A stretch of DNA of 64,000 bases from Ascaphus truei. Its lineage: Eukaryota; Chordata; Amphibia; Anura; Ascaphidae. The position numbers and the translations under genes were made by a program. Of the stretch, positions 1-35,276 are shown piece by piece. Every line of letters begins with the position of its first letter. The first letter of the stretch is position 1. The notes under the pieces were generated by a model. That model was not told the origin of the DNA, ran no database searches, and saw only the letters and a program-made list of their open reading frames with translations. The stretch is taken from the NCBI GenBank assembly GCA_036426205.1, contig CM071579.1, positions 13,670,071-13,734,070 on the forward strand. Direction: 5' to 3'.

Positions 1-475
1 TTCTGACTTCCTCCCCACACTACTCCAGTCATATTTCGTACTTTATGAACATATTTTGGTTACACCTTATATTTAAAGGTGTTCATATTTAAGATAAGGA
101 AATAAATAGTTCTACTGTATATTACTTTTCTTTCACTTTTTATAGTTCAAATGTTGGCTGAAAATGAATATTGGCTTATTTAGTTATAGATGAAAGTCCT
201 CTGTATTTAAATGCGAAAAATGTGGGTATGTGTTACTACATTTTACATCGGAGCATGCCGGCTGTGCATGAGTGCTGGCAAGCGCCCCCAAATTCTGCCG
301 CCCTAGGCCCGAACCTAATGGGCAATGTGCCACTGACTAAGTGGGGCTTCTAAAATGCTCCTTAATTTATTAGACCGTTAAAATCTTCTGGTGAATTCTT
401 TACTCTTGCCCACCCGAGCCACTCTTGAGATTTTATTTTCATACTTAACATATTGTCCATGTTTCCATCCAAAAG
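1..475 (+). other. TPCN2 intron, nothing recognised
   Basis: AT-rich sequence upstream of the first visible TPCN2 exon. I see no exon encoding the preceding S5 to S6 region of repeat I here, nor any known repeat. Confidence 0.5.
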
Positions 476-24597
<24,122 letters not shown>

Positions 24598-25600
24598 CCC
24601 GAGTATTTTATGAACTCTTCTACCAGGGGACTTAGGACTGGAAATTGGGGGAACAATCATCTTAGGCTGCCAAGCTACATATTCGACTACTTTTGTACAA
24701 TTGAAGGAGGAGATAGCCCTCATGAAATCAGGGACCAGTGTAACACTAAAATTCTGGTTATAGATAACAGCTGTCACCCCATGATGTAGTCGAGACCCAT
24801 CCCTGTTTAGTGTCTGCTACCAAGAGTAGGCTTAATGTGTAGCTTTTATTCCATGTCATACTCTGTCAAGAGGGTAAGTGTGACCCCACTACAAGCACCA
24901 TGAGACAGAGTGACCGTTATCAAAGTCTTCAGCCATTTATATAGAAATGGATAGTGCTGGAATCATAAGTCCATCATTTCCACATGCTAGAGAGGCAAAA
25001 TGGGGGTATTTTTTTTTTACAATGCATCTGAATAATATGAAAATATTATTGTGGCAGCAGGGTATAATAATTGTATACATCTTGTATAACTTTTGAAACC
25101 CAGAAGCATTTGGAAAATCTGTGTTGAGAGAATTTTAACGACATTTTTTTTTTTTAACTGTGTTTTTTGCAAATGATTGTTGGTCCACATTTAGCGTGTA
25201 TGTAATCTTTACTAGAGATATGGGGTTTTGAACTTGCAGAGAGCACTTTAAACGGTGCATTTTATTTTATAACCACTAAAGCACTTTTTGTTTACGATTG
25301 TTCAAATGAGAGCTACTGAAACTTAAACCAATGTTGTGGATAAGGGGTGTGTGTTTCCAAAAACTGTTGCACTATGGGACTTCGTTACACAGACACCCCA
25401 TTATCACTTGGATTAACCATGTGTTCTAAAGTTGATGGTTCAGAATCTTTCTCATTGGTTTGCTGGTTTTATTTCTGATTTGTGTGGGTGTTTATTTTGT
25501 GCACTGCTTCATTTTAAAAAGGATTTACCAATAAATATGTTCACAGTTTCCAGAATTGACTTCATATGGAAAACAAAAATAAATCTAAAATGCAGCATTT
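24598..25600 (+). other. TPCN2: Probable TPCN2 3' untranslated region
   Basis: Sequence after the TPCN2 stop with few recognisable repeats. AATAAA signals at 25530-25535 and 25578-25583 are candidates for polyadenylation; a repeat starting near 25600 marks the likely end. Inferred only from position and signals. Confidence 0.4.
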
Positions 25601-26420
25601 GGGGCCAGATGCACAAAGTTCACATAAGCCACTTAATATGGCTCTAACCTAAATGTATATCCCGTCCATGGGAACTCTGTATCGTCAAAGGACAATAACA
25701 TAACGTTAAGTCGTGCTTTATCCCACCGTGAGTGTAGCATTAATTAGAATGGCTGTTAGTGATAACGCTTCATATGCATGTAATTATCATTGCATCCCGT
25801 ATCTATTCAAGTCTTAATGTTACAACCTGTACAGTCCCTACAAAACGAGCAGGGGCAATTATGACGTACGGTGTACATCATAAAGGCCGCTGAGGATTGG
25901 CACTTGTCTTGAGGTACACTGTAAGTCATTAGGGCACTGAAAGGGTTTGGTTTAGTTTCTGTCTTTATATTCAGCTTATAAGGATATTTTTCTGTAATGG
26001 TCTTTATTGAAATCATAGCTTAACTTGTTGTTGCTTCCATCCGGACCCCGACATAGGGCTTTTTATGAGTGTCACTCCACAGTTACGCATGAGTTAAATA
26101 ATCTAGCTTTATTTCCCTCTTCTTTCCTCACTCTCTCCACTCGAGCTAAAGACCAGAGTCTGGATAGGAGTAACGCCAAGACTGACAGTGTCACATTATT
26201 GGAAGATGGATGACGCAAAGTTATGCTACAATAACGTTACATTAAGCCTATGCTAAATGAGAAGTATACAGGAAGCTTTGGACATTTGCCAAGCTAAGTG
26301 TGATTTAAGGGTGTGAATGGTTACTATCTTAAGACAAGAGAAATAGAGACTTGTTTGGGTCAGACGAGACCTTTCTCATACCTGTTGCCCCTCACCCTCT
26401 TACACCCTCTACTCCTCAAG

Positions 26421-26609
26421 GCTGCGCTTATAGTGCCGGTGACAGTGACGTCGCGTCAAAACAGATGCATTGCCGGCGTCGCGTGCGCTTATAGTAAGCG
26501 CGACGCGACGGAGCGACAGCTTGGTTGTGATCGCTGGAAGTCATCTCTATTTGATTTTTTCAGTGACAGCAGCCTGACGTCACCGTCACACTATAAGCGT
26601 AGCTTTACA
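26421..26609. repeat. CpG-rich MITE, AGGCTGCG family
   Basis: Starts AGGCTGCGCTTATAGTGCCG and ends CACTATAAGCGTAGCTT, an inverted match. Same family as the copy at 4628-4936. Confidence 0.65.
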
Positions 26610-27026
26610 CTGTGACCCTGTTCAGTATCCAACACCCAAGGACTCACACATTCAAGGGACACGTACACCTTTCTGACAAACATTAGACATGACTGGACAA
26701 TCTGGCTCTGACAGTGAAGACTGATGCTACCAAATATTGGGGTCCCAGAAAAGTAAACAATAGATTTGTCACTTAGAGACATCACACAACAGGAGCTGTG
26801 ATTGGGCTTTTTTTCCACTCTACTTTGCCAGTTTCACCGCTCACACAGTCATTTGAAACCGTTGTTGATCAATAGGATTTGAGTAGAAATGATTCTTGTA
26901 AAGCCTGGCTCCCACCCAATTTGTCCTACTAGTTAAACTGTTCAGTGAGCTGACCATAATAAAAATTCGGGTTGAGGTAAAAATAATTGGGTAGGAAGGA
27001 GGGTTAATATAACTACTCTAGAGAAC

Positions 27027-27772
27027 ATGAAAATGAATATAACAAACTCTCCCCCAGAATTTATGATCCGATATGATCTGTACCACCTGGTTATTCACAG
27101 CCAGAGCGATCTTACTATGAATGATCCTGGCTTCCTATCCTCAGTGGTTGGATGCAGGCCATTTTTTGAGCGCAGTATACACGCTACTCCTTTAAGTTCA
27201 GCAGCACACGCAGTATGAACAATTTCTCTCAGGTTTACAGGACTGGATAAATCATTCTGAACCAGATAACCCATTTGGCAAACGGCCTGTAATGAAGGGG
27301 GCTGCATTAGCAAAGTCAATACCAAGTGTTACAATTGTGACAGGATTGGTCATTTTAGACATGATTGCAAACCAAGGCGAGGTGACTGGGAAGATGGTAA
27401 CAAAGAGAACTTTAAAAAGAGACAGGAGAGATACAGTAGTATGGGAAGGATAAAGGGGAATTCCTTAACACTCCCACTTCTGATGGAATTTGCTAAACTG
27501 GTTAAGCCTAATGATCTGTCTTTGAACACCGCTTATCCTAATAATTTGGCTCAAAGCCCAGTTCTAACCCCAAATCTAACCCTTATAGTTCACCAGAGGG
27601 GAGTCAGGTCCCCGCTCTGACCAGATTAACTGACATGGACAGGGAGGATAGACCACGAATTAGCAGATGGATATGGAGCAATCCGACGGATATGTTCATT
27701 GACACAGGTGCTGCCGTGAGTGTAACTGACCTTGAGTTACCCAAACAGAAAGGTGTCCCTGCTGTATGCTTA
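27027..27772 (+). pseudogene. Endogenous retrovirus remnant: Gag nucleocapsid and protease
   Basis: One CCHC zinc knuckle of CX2CX4HX4C form lies at 27327-27368, followed by a basic stretch rich in Lys and Arg. About 320 bp on, in a different frame, is an aspartic protease start with the active-site triad D-T-G plus Ala at about 27700. A single knuckle before the protease resembles gamma- or epsilon-type retroviral elements, but the class is uncertain. No reverse transcriptase follows: sequence turns into a CpG-rich MITE at about 27773. Broken and non-coding. Confidence 0.65.
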
Positions 27773-28689
27773 AGGCTAAGTCCCCACTGCAGCCGGTGGC
27801 ACGGGACTGTGTGAACGCCTCTCACTTGCCCCTTACTGCTCCCTGGCTGTCCCCAGTGCCTCCTCGCTTCCTGGCTCACTGCGTGCTGTGACGCGTCCGC
27901 CAGCAGGGGATACAAGTGGATTGTGTTCCCGAGCAACGACGCATCACATGGTCTGCGAGGGAGTCAATCAGAGGCCAGGTATGTGACATCATCGTTTACA
28001 AACAGCTCAGAGCAGGAAGACAAGCCCCATTGTAATTATTGGGCAGATTACTGCTGGCTTTTGGAGACTAAGCGCAGTTTGTGTATTGTCTGCACCTAAA
28101 AGGCAGAATTAAAGCCCTAAAGGCAATTTGCAGGTGGATTTTAATTTCGTCCATTGTGAGTCCAATATAACTTCGGTTTAGAATTCACCATTCAGTGCTG
28201 AACAGGTTAAATGTGATATTGCTGCAGCTGACATGCAAATGAGCTGGCTGCTTTTACCTTTGAATAGTATTTCTATTGAAGAACTGAGCATTACAGATAA
28301 TAAGACCAATAGAACTGGAGACTGAACCTGCGTTGTGGCCCTGCCCCCATCATGGCCGGGCCCACCCGACCCATTTTGGCCATGCCCCGCACGCCTAAAA
28401 ACGATCCCTACAGAGCGCAGGTCGTGGTGAAGTGCCGTGCACGCGCTGCCAGGACGCAAGGCGTGCAGGCGTACTGTGGGGCCTTAGGTAATATAGTGCA
28501 TGCCTGTGCGTGTGTGGCACGGGTGTTTCGTTTGTAGAGGGTAAGCGGTGATGCGTGCGGCTAGGGGGCGTGGCAGCCCTAGGCCGCACTGTGATTGGTT
28601 CATAGCGTCATGTTTGGCGGGGGGGAGGTGTATTTATGGAAATGTAGGCCATTTTTTTGTTTTTTTAAATACAGGAATGGTACCGCAGG

Positions 28690-29015
28690 CCAGCGGGGAC
28701 CCATGATGACCACCCGAGGACCCACGGACACCGACAGGGATCACCCGAGGACCCCCACGGGGACCACCTGAGGACCCCCGGACACCTGCAGGGACCACCC
28801 GAGGGCCTCCAGACACCCGTGGGAACCACCTGAGGGCCCCCAAGACACCTGTGGGGATGACCCGGGGACCCCCAGACACCCGTGGGGACAACCAGACACC
28901 CACGTGGAGGCCTACATAGCCTAGCAAGGACTACACAAAGGCCCCCAGCCATCCGTGGGAACCTCCCTGGGTGCCCTGTGGGGCCTGCGGACACCCGTGG
29001 GGCCCACCCGGGGAC
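28690..29015. repeat. GC-rich minisatellite
   Basis: Imperfect tandem units of roughly 25-40 bp built from CACCCGAGGACCCC, GGACACC and GTGGGGACCACC. Minus-strand frames read Gly-Val-rich repeats. Unit borders drift along the array. Confidence 0.85.
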
Positions 29016-30003
29016 CACCGCCGGCCAGTGGTATTAACCCTGTGTGTAAAAAAATAAAATAATGGTTTCATGTGGGGGGACGGGGTGGGTTGTGTATTGG
29101 TTTTTACTACATATTTTCATTTAAATGTTATTACTAGTGTAGTGGAGCAAGGGTCTCCGGAGCAGAACCGCGTTGATTTCAGGTCCGGGGAACCTTGCTT
29201 CCCGAGATACAGGCCCCCGAAATGCCTCCCAGCAGGCAAGCATACACCATGGATGCCTCAGGGGCATGCTGCGCGATCCCAGCTGAGAGAGCAGAGAGGC
29301 TTCACTGGTAGCTCCCCTACACAGCTACCAATAGCTACTAAGCTAGCCCGATGTCAGTTTATCTCCATCCACAGAGCTTTGTCAAGGGCAATCTATGAAT
29401 GCCTGAGTCCCCCGCTGACTCTTTATAGCGGGTGGTTTCCATAGCAATTATATGCACTGTAAATTTCTTAATTGATTCGGATGGTTGTTTGTTTAGCTAT
29501 AAAAAGCAGAAACCTAGAACTCCAAGGCAACTAGTGCATAGTTAAGATTTAACACATACGACAAAGTTGGTTGAAAACCACTGAAAAATAAGAGTATATG
29601 ACAGAAATGGTAGAATTATTTTTTTATTTATCGAATGTTTTTCAAGGAAGTAATACATTGAGTTACCTCTCGTTTTCAAGTATGTCCTGGACGCATAGTT
29701 ATAATGACAAATACATGGTTACAAATACATAGTTACAATGTGTCGAAAGGGTTATACAGTACATTATATACAAGACATTGCTTGCACAGTTAAAGATAAG
29801 ACAGCTTTAGTTTTGAAAGAACTTAGACTGGTGGTGGCTGTGAGAGTCTCCGGTAGGCTGTTCCAGTTGGGGGGTGTACTGTAAGAGAAGGAGGAGCGGC
29901 CGGATACTTTGCTGAACCTTGGGACCATGAACAGTCTTTTGGAGTCAGATCTCAGATGATAAATGCTGCATGTCGTAGGGGTGAGAAGCTTATTCAGATA
30001 CAG

Positions 30004-30568
30004 GTGCAGCCACGAGTATTTTAACACTTGCCTTGGAAAATCTGGGGCAATACCCCAGTAATGCTGCAACATTTCTGCAGACAGACTAATGGCCCATTGG
30101 ATTAACACAGCGGGGGTCCCTGGCAGTCCCATTCAAACTGATGTGAAAAAGAATTTAAAGTGCGAAACAAAATAACTACTAGTGATAGTGACAATAATAT
30201 AAAAGCAAGTGAATACTGCATGTAACCCTTAGATTTAAACTAAATAGTTAAAACCACTTAGTACTCAATGTGATAATAAAAAAATTATACATAACCATGA
30301 CGAGTGGTTAATTATAACGTCTGCAGCCATAAATTAAGGGGTGGCTCGGACCCCCTAAACACTAAGGATATGGAAACAAAAAAACAGCGCAAAACGCAAA
30401 TGGTTTTGCGCTGTTTTTTTGTTTCCATTCAAACTGACCAGGGATCCCTGCTGTGTTAATCTGATGGGCCATTAGTCTTTCTGCAGAAATGTCAGAGAAA
30501 TGTTGCAGCATTACTATGAGATTGCCCCAGATTTTTCAAAGCAGTGTTAGAATACTCGTAGCTGCAGC
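30004..30568. repeat. Second palindromic MITE, split at its centre
   Basis: Arms at about 30004-30141 and 30425-30568 match the palindrome at 7825-8130 (CATTCAAACTGA centre, GGCCCATTGGATTAACAC, ACGAGTATT ends). Insertion F3 sits exactly at the centre. Confidence 0.75.
30142..30424 (+). mobile_element. Foldback insertion F3 with 11-13 bp target duplication
   Basis: CCATTCAAACTGA occurs at 30129-30141 and 30425-30437. The 3' end is a perfect hairpin: arms 30372-30395 and 30403-30426 (24 bp each) and a 7-nt loop. About 230 bp of unique sequence precedes it. The hairpin includes TTTTGCGCTGTTTTTTTG, similar to the 3' end of F1. The two outermost bases may belong to hairpin or duplication. Confidence 0.8.
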
Positions 30569-31276
30569 TGTAGGCGGGTAGCTTGCTCAGGAAGTATTTG
30601 AAGACAGGAGAGATGAACTTTGCACCTAGACTCGAAGTGATGACCAATCTAGTTCTTTGAGCATTTCGCAGTGATGTGTGTTGTAATTGCATTAGAGGAC
30701 AAAGCTGCATATTGAGTTGTAGTGGGTAGCAATTTTGCCAAGGTGAGTTTGGGGTGCCGTGCCATATACTATGTCCCCATAGTCTATAATTGGCATCATC
30801 TGCTGTGCGGTGCGTTCTGACCAGCAGACTTAGGGAGGATTTGTTGCTATATTTATATAGTACACCTAGTTTGGCCGTTTTCCACATTGAGGGATAAACC
30901 GTAGCCTGAAGACAAAAAAGAGTCGATTAGGTAAGCAAGCGGTTTGACAATGGCTGGGGCACCAAGTCATAGAAACTTAGATTGCAGTAGGTCAGGTCCA
31001 CATTGGCTGCTTAGTTTCAATTTGAGGAGCGCTTGTGTAATCTCCTCTTCAGATTCTGGGACAAATTGAAAACTGTGGGCAGTGTTGGGAGAGGGTGGTG
31101 CGTTAGAGGCACTCCAAGAATTGAGGTTCATGTATGTAGTTCGGGTTGCGTTTCGCTAATAAGTTAATATCACACCCCACAAAGTATTCATTGAATGCAT
31201 TTGCAATGTTAATAGCCTCCTTAATGATATTACATGGTTGTTGATGGCTAGAAGGCTGGAATATATTGTTGATAAC

Positions 31277-31433
31277 CAGTGGTCGACAAATCACCAAAAA
31301 ATCTACTCGCCGAACAAAAAAAATCTACTCGCCACCTAGTACCAAACGTGTGCTGCTTGGGTGAATAGGCACTCGCCACGATGTGAAATCAACTCGCCCG
31401 GGGCGTGCAAATGTATAGGTTTGTCGAACACTG
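31277..31433. mobile_element. hAT-like MITE with 8-bp duplication
   Basis: Starts CAGTGGTCGACAAATCACC and ends with the inverted TTTGTCGAACACTG; TTGATAAC is duplicated at 31269-31276 and 31434-31441. An 8-bp duplication with CAGTG ends is the hAT signature. Confidence 0.85.
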
Positions 31434-31888
31434 TTGATAACCTTCCAGAAGATAACTGGATTTGATATATTCTGATGAAGATTGTCAGAGTAATGTTGTG
31501 TTTTTGCGTGGCTTCTTTGACTTGTGCATATATTCCGCAGGCATCTGTAGTTATTAAGATCCTTAGTAGTGCCAGTTACTTTGTAGCTTTTCCACAAGTG
31601 TTATTGTATTTGAAAAAAGCTGTGCGTGCTGTCCCTCTGAAATTCTCCCTTGATTTTCTGGTTCAAATTTGCTCTTCCCTGCTGCTCCCAATCTCCCGTT
31701 TTCATCGGGGCTTACACAGTCACATAAAACACAAAAATAGGAGCGCATGGAAAGAGACAAAAACCAACATTAATGCACAAAATATTTATATATTGTGAGT
31801 GAAAAACATATAACACTACATATTGCTCACATTGATCTAAATGCCCATGACACACACAGAGGGTCGGGCTCCGTTGAACAGAACTCCA

Positions 31889-31996
31889 CGCTAGGAAAGT
31901 CCTCAGTTATTACAGAGAAAGTGTCCAAAGGTAGATGGCATAAACAGACCTGGACCTTTTGGACTCTTTCTCTGTAATAACTGAGGACTTTCCTAT
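31889..31996. repeat. Short foldback MITE
   Basis: GGAAAGTCCTCAGTTATTAC and the following AGAGAAAGTGTCCAAAGG recur inverted about 20 bp later as TTTGGACTCTTTCTCTG and AATAACTGAGGACTTTCC. About 40-bp arms. Confidence 0.75.
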
Positions 31997-32842
31997 AGCT
32001 GTGGTATCAACGTTTATCAGTGTATTGTTGACGAATCATATTTTACACTGTATCTAAAAAAAAAGCATAGAAAAGTCGTTTAACATATGCAGCTATAAAC
32101 TCGTTTTATTTTATGCAGCAGAAATAGCAACATTAGTTAGACAATGTCTAGTCTTTTTTCATCAAAAATTCTTTATCATGCTGTGCACTTATCTATACAC
32201 AAATATAGATTATAAGGCAATACCATTCAATATACTGTTGCAATTTTCCTTTACCAAAATGTCGTTTTTTTTTTAAATACTGAAAACATTGTTTCACAGG
32301 CAACACAAATATAAAGTACTTGAAAAATATGAGATCATGATTTATGATGGTAAGTTTTTCTACCAAATTATGCATACAAAAATAAGATATTTGTAGGTTA
32401 CCAAGCTTACAAATCAAATGCTATTTAAAAAAGTGTTCTAACATTTCTAACTGTGTTCTGAGAGAAATACATTACTGTAATCCTGTTAAGTAGTATTAGT
32501 GCTCATAATGCAAATTTGTAGCTGTTTAATTTAATAAACCTATAAACATAATTCTTTGAAAATTGGACCTACTGTACGTCATTTTCACTTCCACTGCCCC
32601 TTATTATTGCTGAATGTTCATGATGGTATGTAAACAAATAAGTCGGACAGTTGTAGGAAGGACAGTACATGTAACTGCTGCTCTGTAATTAAGGACAGCA
32701 ATTCCACTTAGAGACAGAAAGTTTATGCATATTTGTATTGTTTCAAGTCATCGATTTGAGGCAAGAAAAAATATTTACAGTTATGACAATGCAGAGTAAA
32801 TGAGGATTTCGGCATTAGGTGATTACCTTTTTTTTATTTGGA

Positions 32843-33163
32843 CTGTTATCCTCTACCATCCTCAGCAAAGTAGCCAGTGGAAATGTTCACTTTCACCAAG
32901 AAATTCTTGAGGGCCTTTACCTCCCTGTTGAGGTCAGAGCAATGAATTTTAGCGGATCGCTCGAGAACTTTGATTATTTGAGCACTCCGCTTCTCTTCCC
33001 CACGATTCACAACTCGAGCCCACTGAAGAGCCATTGTGTCCTCAACTTTTTTAGTTGAGATCTTCTTCACCCTTTGATTATTCATGTCAATATGCCTTGA
33101 AGCATCGTCAAAGTGGGGAAAAAAAGCAGTGACAACAAGAATTGAACCTTCCTGGTCTTGCTA
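32843..33163 (-). CDS. Unrecognised terminal coding exon
   Basis: On the minus strand a good acceptor (TACTTTCTTTAG) at about 33164-33175 is followed by an open frame of about 106 codons and TAA at about 32843. It starts QDQEGSILVVTAFFPHFDDA. A first ATG lies at 33083-33085; from there it reads MNNQRVKKISTKKVEDTMAL, then QWARVVNRGEEKRSAQIIKV, LERSAKIHCSDLNREVKALK and NFLVKVNISTGYFAEDGRG. It is charged, helical-looking and may form a coiled coil. AAATAAAA follows the stop at once on the minus strand. The surroundings (32000-33700) are largely repeat-free, unlike most of the window. I do not recognise the family and see no upstream exon. It could be the last exon of a minus-strand gene, or less likely a decayed transposon gene. 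Confidence 0.45.
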
Positions 33164-33719
33164 AAGAAAGTACAGCAGTACCTGATTTATACGATACTGA
33201 AGCATCTGCCTGGGAAGTTGTAAGTTAATAATTTACTGATTCTTTCAGGGCCCGTTGATCACATTATTCCCCTGCTGCGCCATCCTTTGAGGTATCCACT
33301 TCACAGAGAACAGGACAGTTAATGGCATTCTTTACTAATTATCATTCAATGAAACAAAACATTCTCTAAAGAATTTTCACAAATCTTTCCAAGAAATAAA
33401 GCTAAAGAGTTTACTCTTTACAATTCTGTAGATCTCACTAGATTCCATTGTGTAATAGTAAACTTAAAATATATTTTCTTTTAATATTCGCAATTTCTTT
33501 CAAGCAAACTCCAGTGGATTAAGTGTACGAAGCAAGAAAGCATGCTATTTAAATATGAAATAAATATATTACATTAAAGAAAATTGTGTTCACAGTGATT
33601 CAAATTCCTAGTGTAATCCATGTTAAAAGGTTAATATAAAGTTGTATGAACAAACCATTGCATTGATGAGTGATTTCATCAGGGTTATTTAAATGACAGA
33701 ATAGGTTTTAAATGCAGCC

Positions 33720-34800
33720 TTAAAGTCCACTTTGTCTTAACCCCAAAGAAGATTCCCCGTCCTCTTCTCATTTTTGATCCAAAACGAGGGATCCCGGCGC
33801 AGTTGGATGATACTCTCACAGGAATAATACAGATGATAATCCCACAGAGTATACAGTATATCAACTGCTTTACTGAACATAGGATAACAACCTGTACCCC
33901 ACCACTTACTATCCCAAAACACAAGATAAGTGTCCCCAAAGGGTACTCGGCACCAATACATTGATGTCCTTTTCCCCCAATATCAGGGCCCACTCAAAAG
34001 TGTAGGAGATGGCGTTATCCCGTGGAATGTTGGTGCACTTGTTGGGTTACCTGCCAGGGCTCCAGTCCCTGGGTCCCGCAGGCTAACATACAGGGATCCG
34101 CTAATCCAGCGACGTTGTCTACCTCTGCATTGGGTGTAGGAGGGTCCCACCTTTAAGAGTCTCTGTATATAGTGGTGGTCTGGTCCCAGATCACTGACCG
34201 CAATCATTGCGTGGCGTTGATACTGTGTCCCTGACAATATACATGCTACAGGGGCAATGTCCCTATCTTCAGGGGCTATCCCTGAAGCAACCACAAGCTG
34301 TTGGGGTCTCGGGGCCTAAGGGGGGATACACTAGGCCTAGTCTCAGAACCAATGTCTCTGAGACACTACCTGCCTGATCCAGCTCCCTTCATAGACTGGC
34401 GGAGCTCGCAGCACGCCAAAAATATCTATTCTTTGACCAGGGGAATCCTCGAGTCCTATTGGCTGTACCGCATCCATCCGACATACAGCCCCTATGCATC
34501 AAGGGGCTTGTAGTTCCCCTGCAGAGCTTAGTCGTAATGGCCGCCCTCGTACTTCTTACTGCGCATGCGCAAGCCTTAATGCGCCTGCACCTTTAACTGA
34601 GATGGCCACCACCTGTAGCGCTGAACCACCCCTGAGCTCCGGTAGCTCCCTGCACCACGCGCACCTCCCGCTACTGTGCTGGGTCTGCCTGTCACTCCGG
34701 CGGCACACGCAACACCTCCGCTGAGCACCACAGCGTCCCGGACCGCAGGCAAGAGGAGCAGGGGGGGGGGCACCTGGCTACACATATGTCCTCTTGTCAC
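33720..34800. other. Repeat-like GC-rich region, class unknown
   Basis: Sequence of mixed style ending in a poly-G stretch near 34760. Minus-strand frames such as the one with CYPMFSKAVDILYTLWDYHL do not match any family I know. It may be an LTR or MITE remnant. A LINE-like tail (GCGCTGTGGAATATGTAGG) follows at about 34832. Confidence 0.3.
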
Positions 34801-35137
34801 ACAATGTTATTGTCTTCCCTCCCACATTGTACTGCGCTGTGGAATATGTAGGTGCCACACAAATTAGACTTCAGCGAGACCGCAGACCACTTATTCAATT
34901 GACTTTGTGGTGTCGGCATCTGTGGTCTAGGAAGTGATCCCCATCTCCAATGCAGCCACTTACTCGCAGGCACACTTACGCAATTAGCGCTTGGCACAGC
35001 GCTAGAAGCTCCCCCCTTGTGTCGCGAATACAGTTTGCACATTTCCCATTCATTCATAACACTGAGCTAACTTCTGGGGCTGCAAAACAGGGACAATAAC
35101 GATAGTGTAGGGGAAAACATGGTATTATGGTGACCAT

Positions 35138-35276
35138 ACAATTTAACCCCTTCAGTCCCAACAAGGTTTAGGGTTAACTAGCCGGGCATAATACCTTTAT
35201 TATGGGCCTGGTTAACCCTTCACCGCCACAATTGGAAGTCCTTGAGGACTGGACTTGGCCACCCCTGTACTAGAGG
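35138..35276. repeat. MITE fragments
   Basis: The block AACCCCTTCAGTCCCAACAA to GGTTAACCCTTCACCGCC is repeated in related form at 63757-63840. It abuts half of a CTTGAGGACTGGACTTGGCC element of the palindromic family that is common to the right. Confidence 0.5.

Larger units (their letters stand above)
29635..31615 (-). mobile_element. LINE of the 18696 family, deleted and interrupted
   Basis: Minus-strand copy of the LINE at 18696-20897: tail TACCTCTCGTTTTCAAGTAT near 29660, coding pieces GVLYKYSNKSSLSLLVRTHR and KTAKLG near 30880. At about 30895 it skips from the palm/thumb part to an upstream part, so motifs A to C are missing. A palindromic MITE (30004-30568) and a hAT-like MITE (31277-31433) lie inside it. 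Non-functional. Confidence 0.85.

Noticed and set aside
33685..33993. 102-codon minus-strand frame and overlapping 74-codon frame
   Set aside because: Two overlapping frames of similar length, no splice context or family resemblance; repeat-like surroundings.
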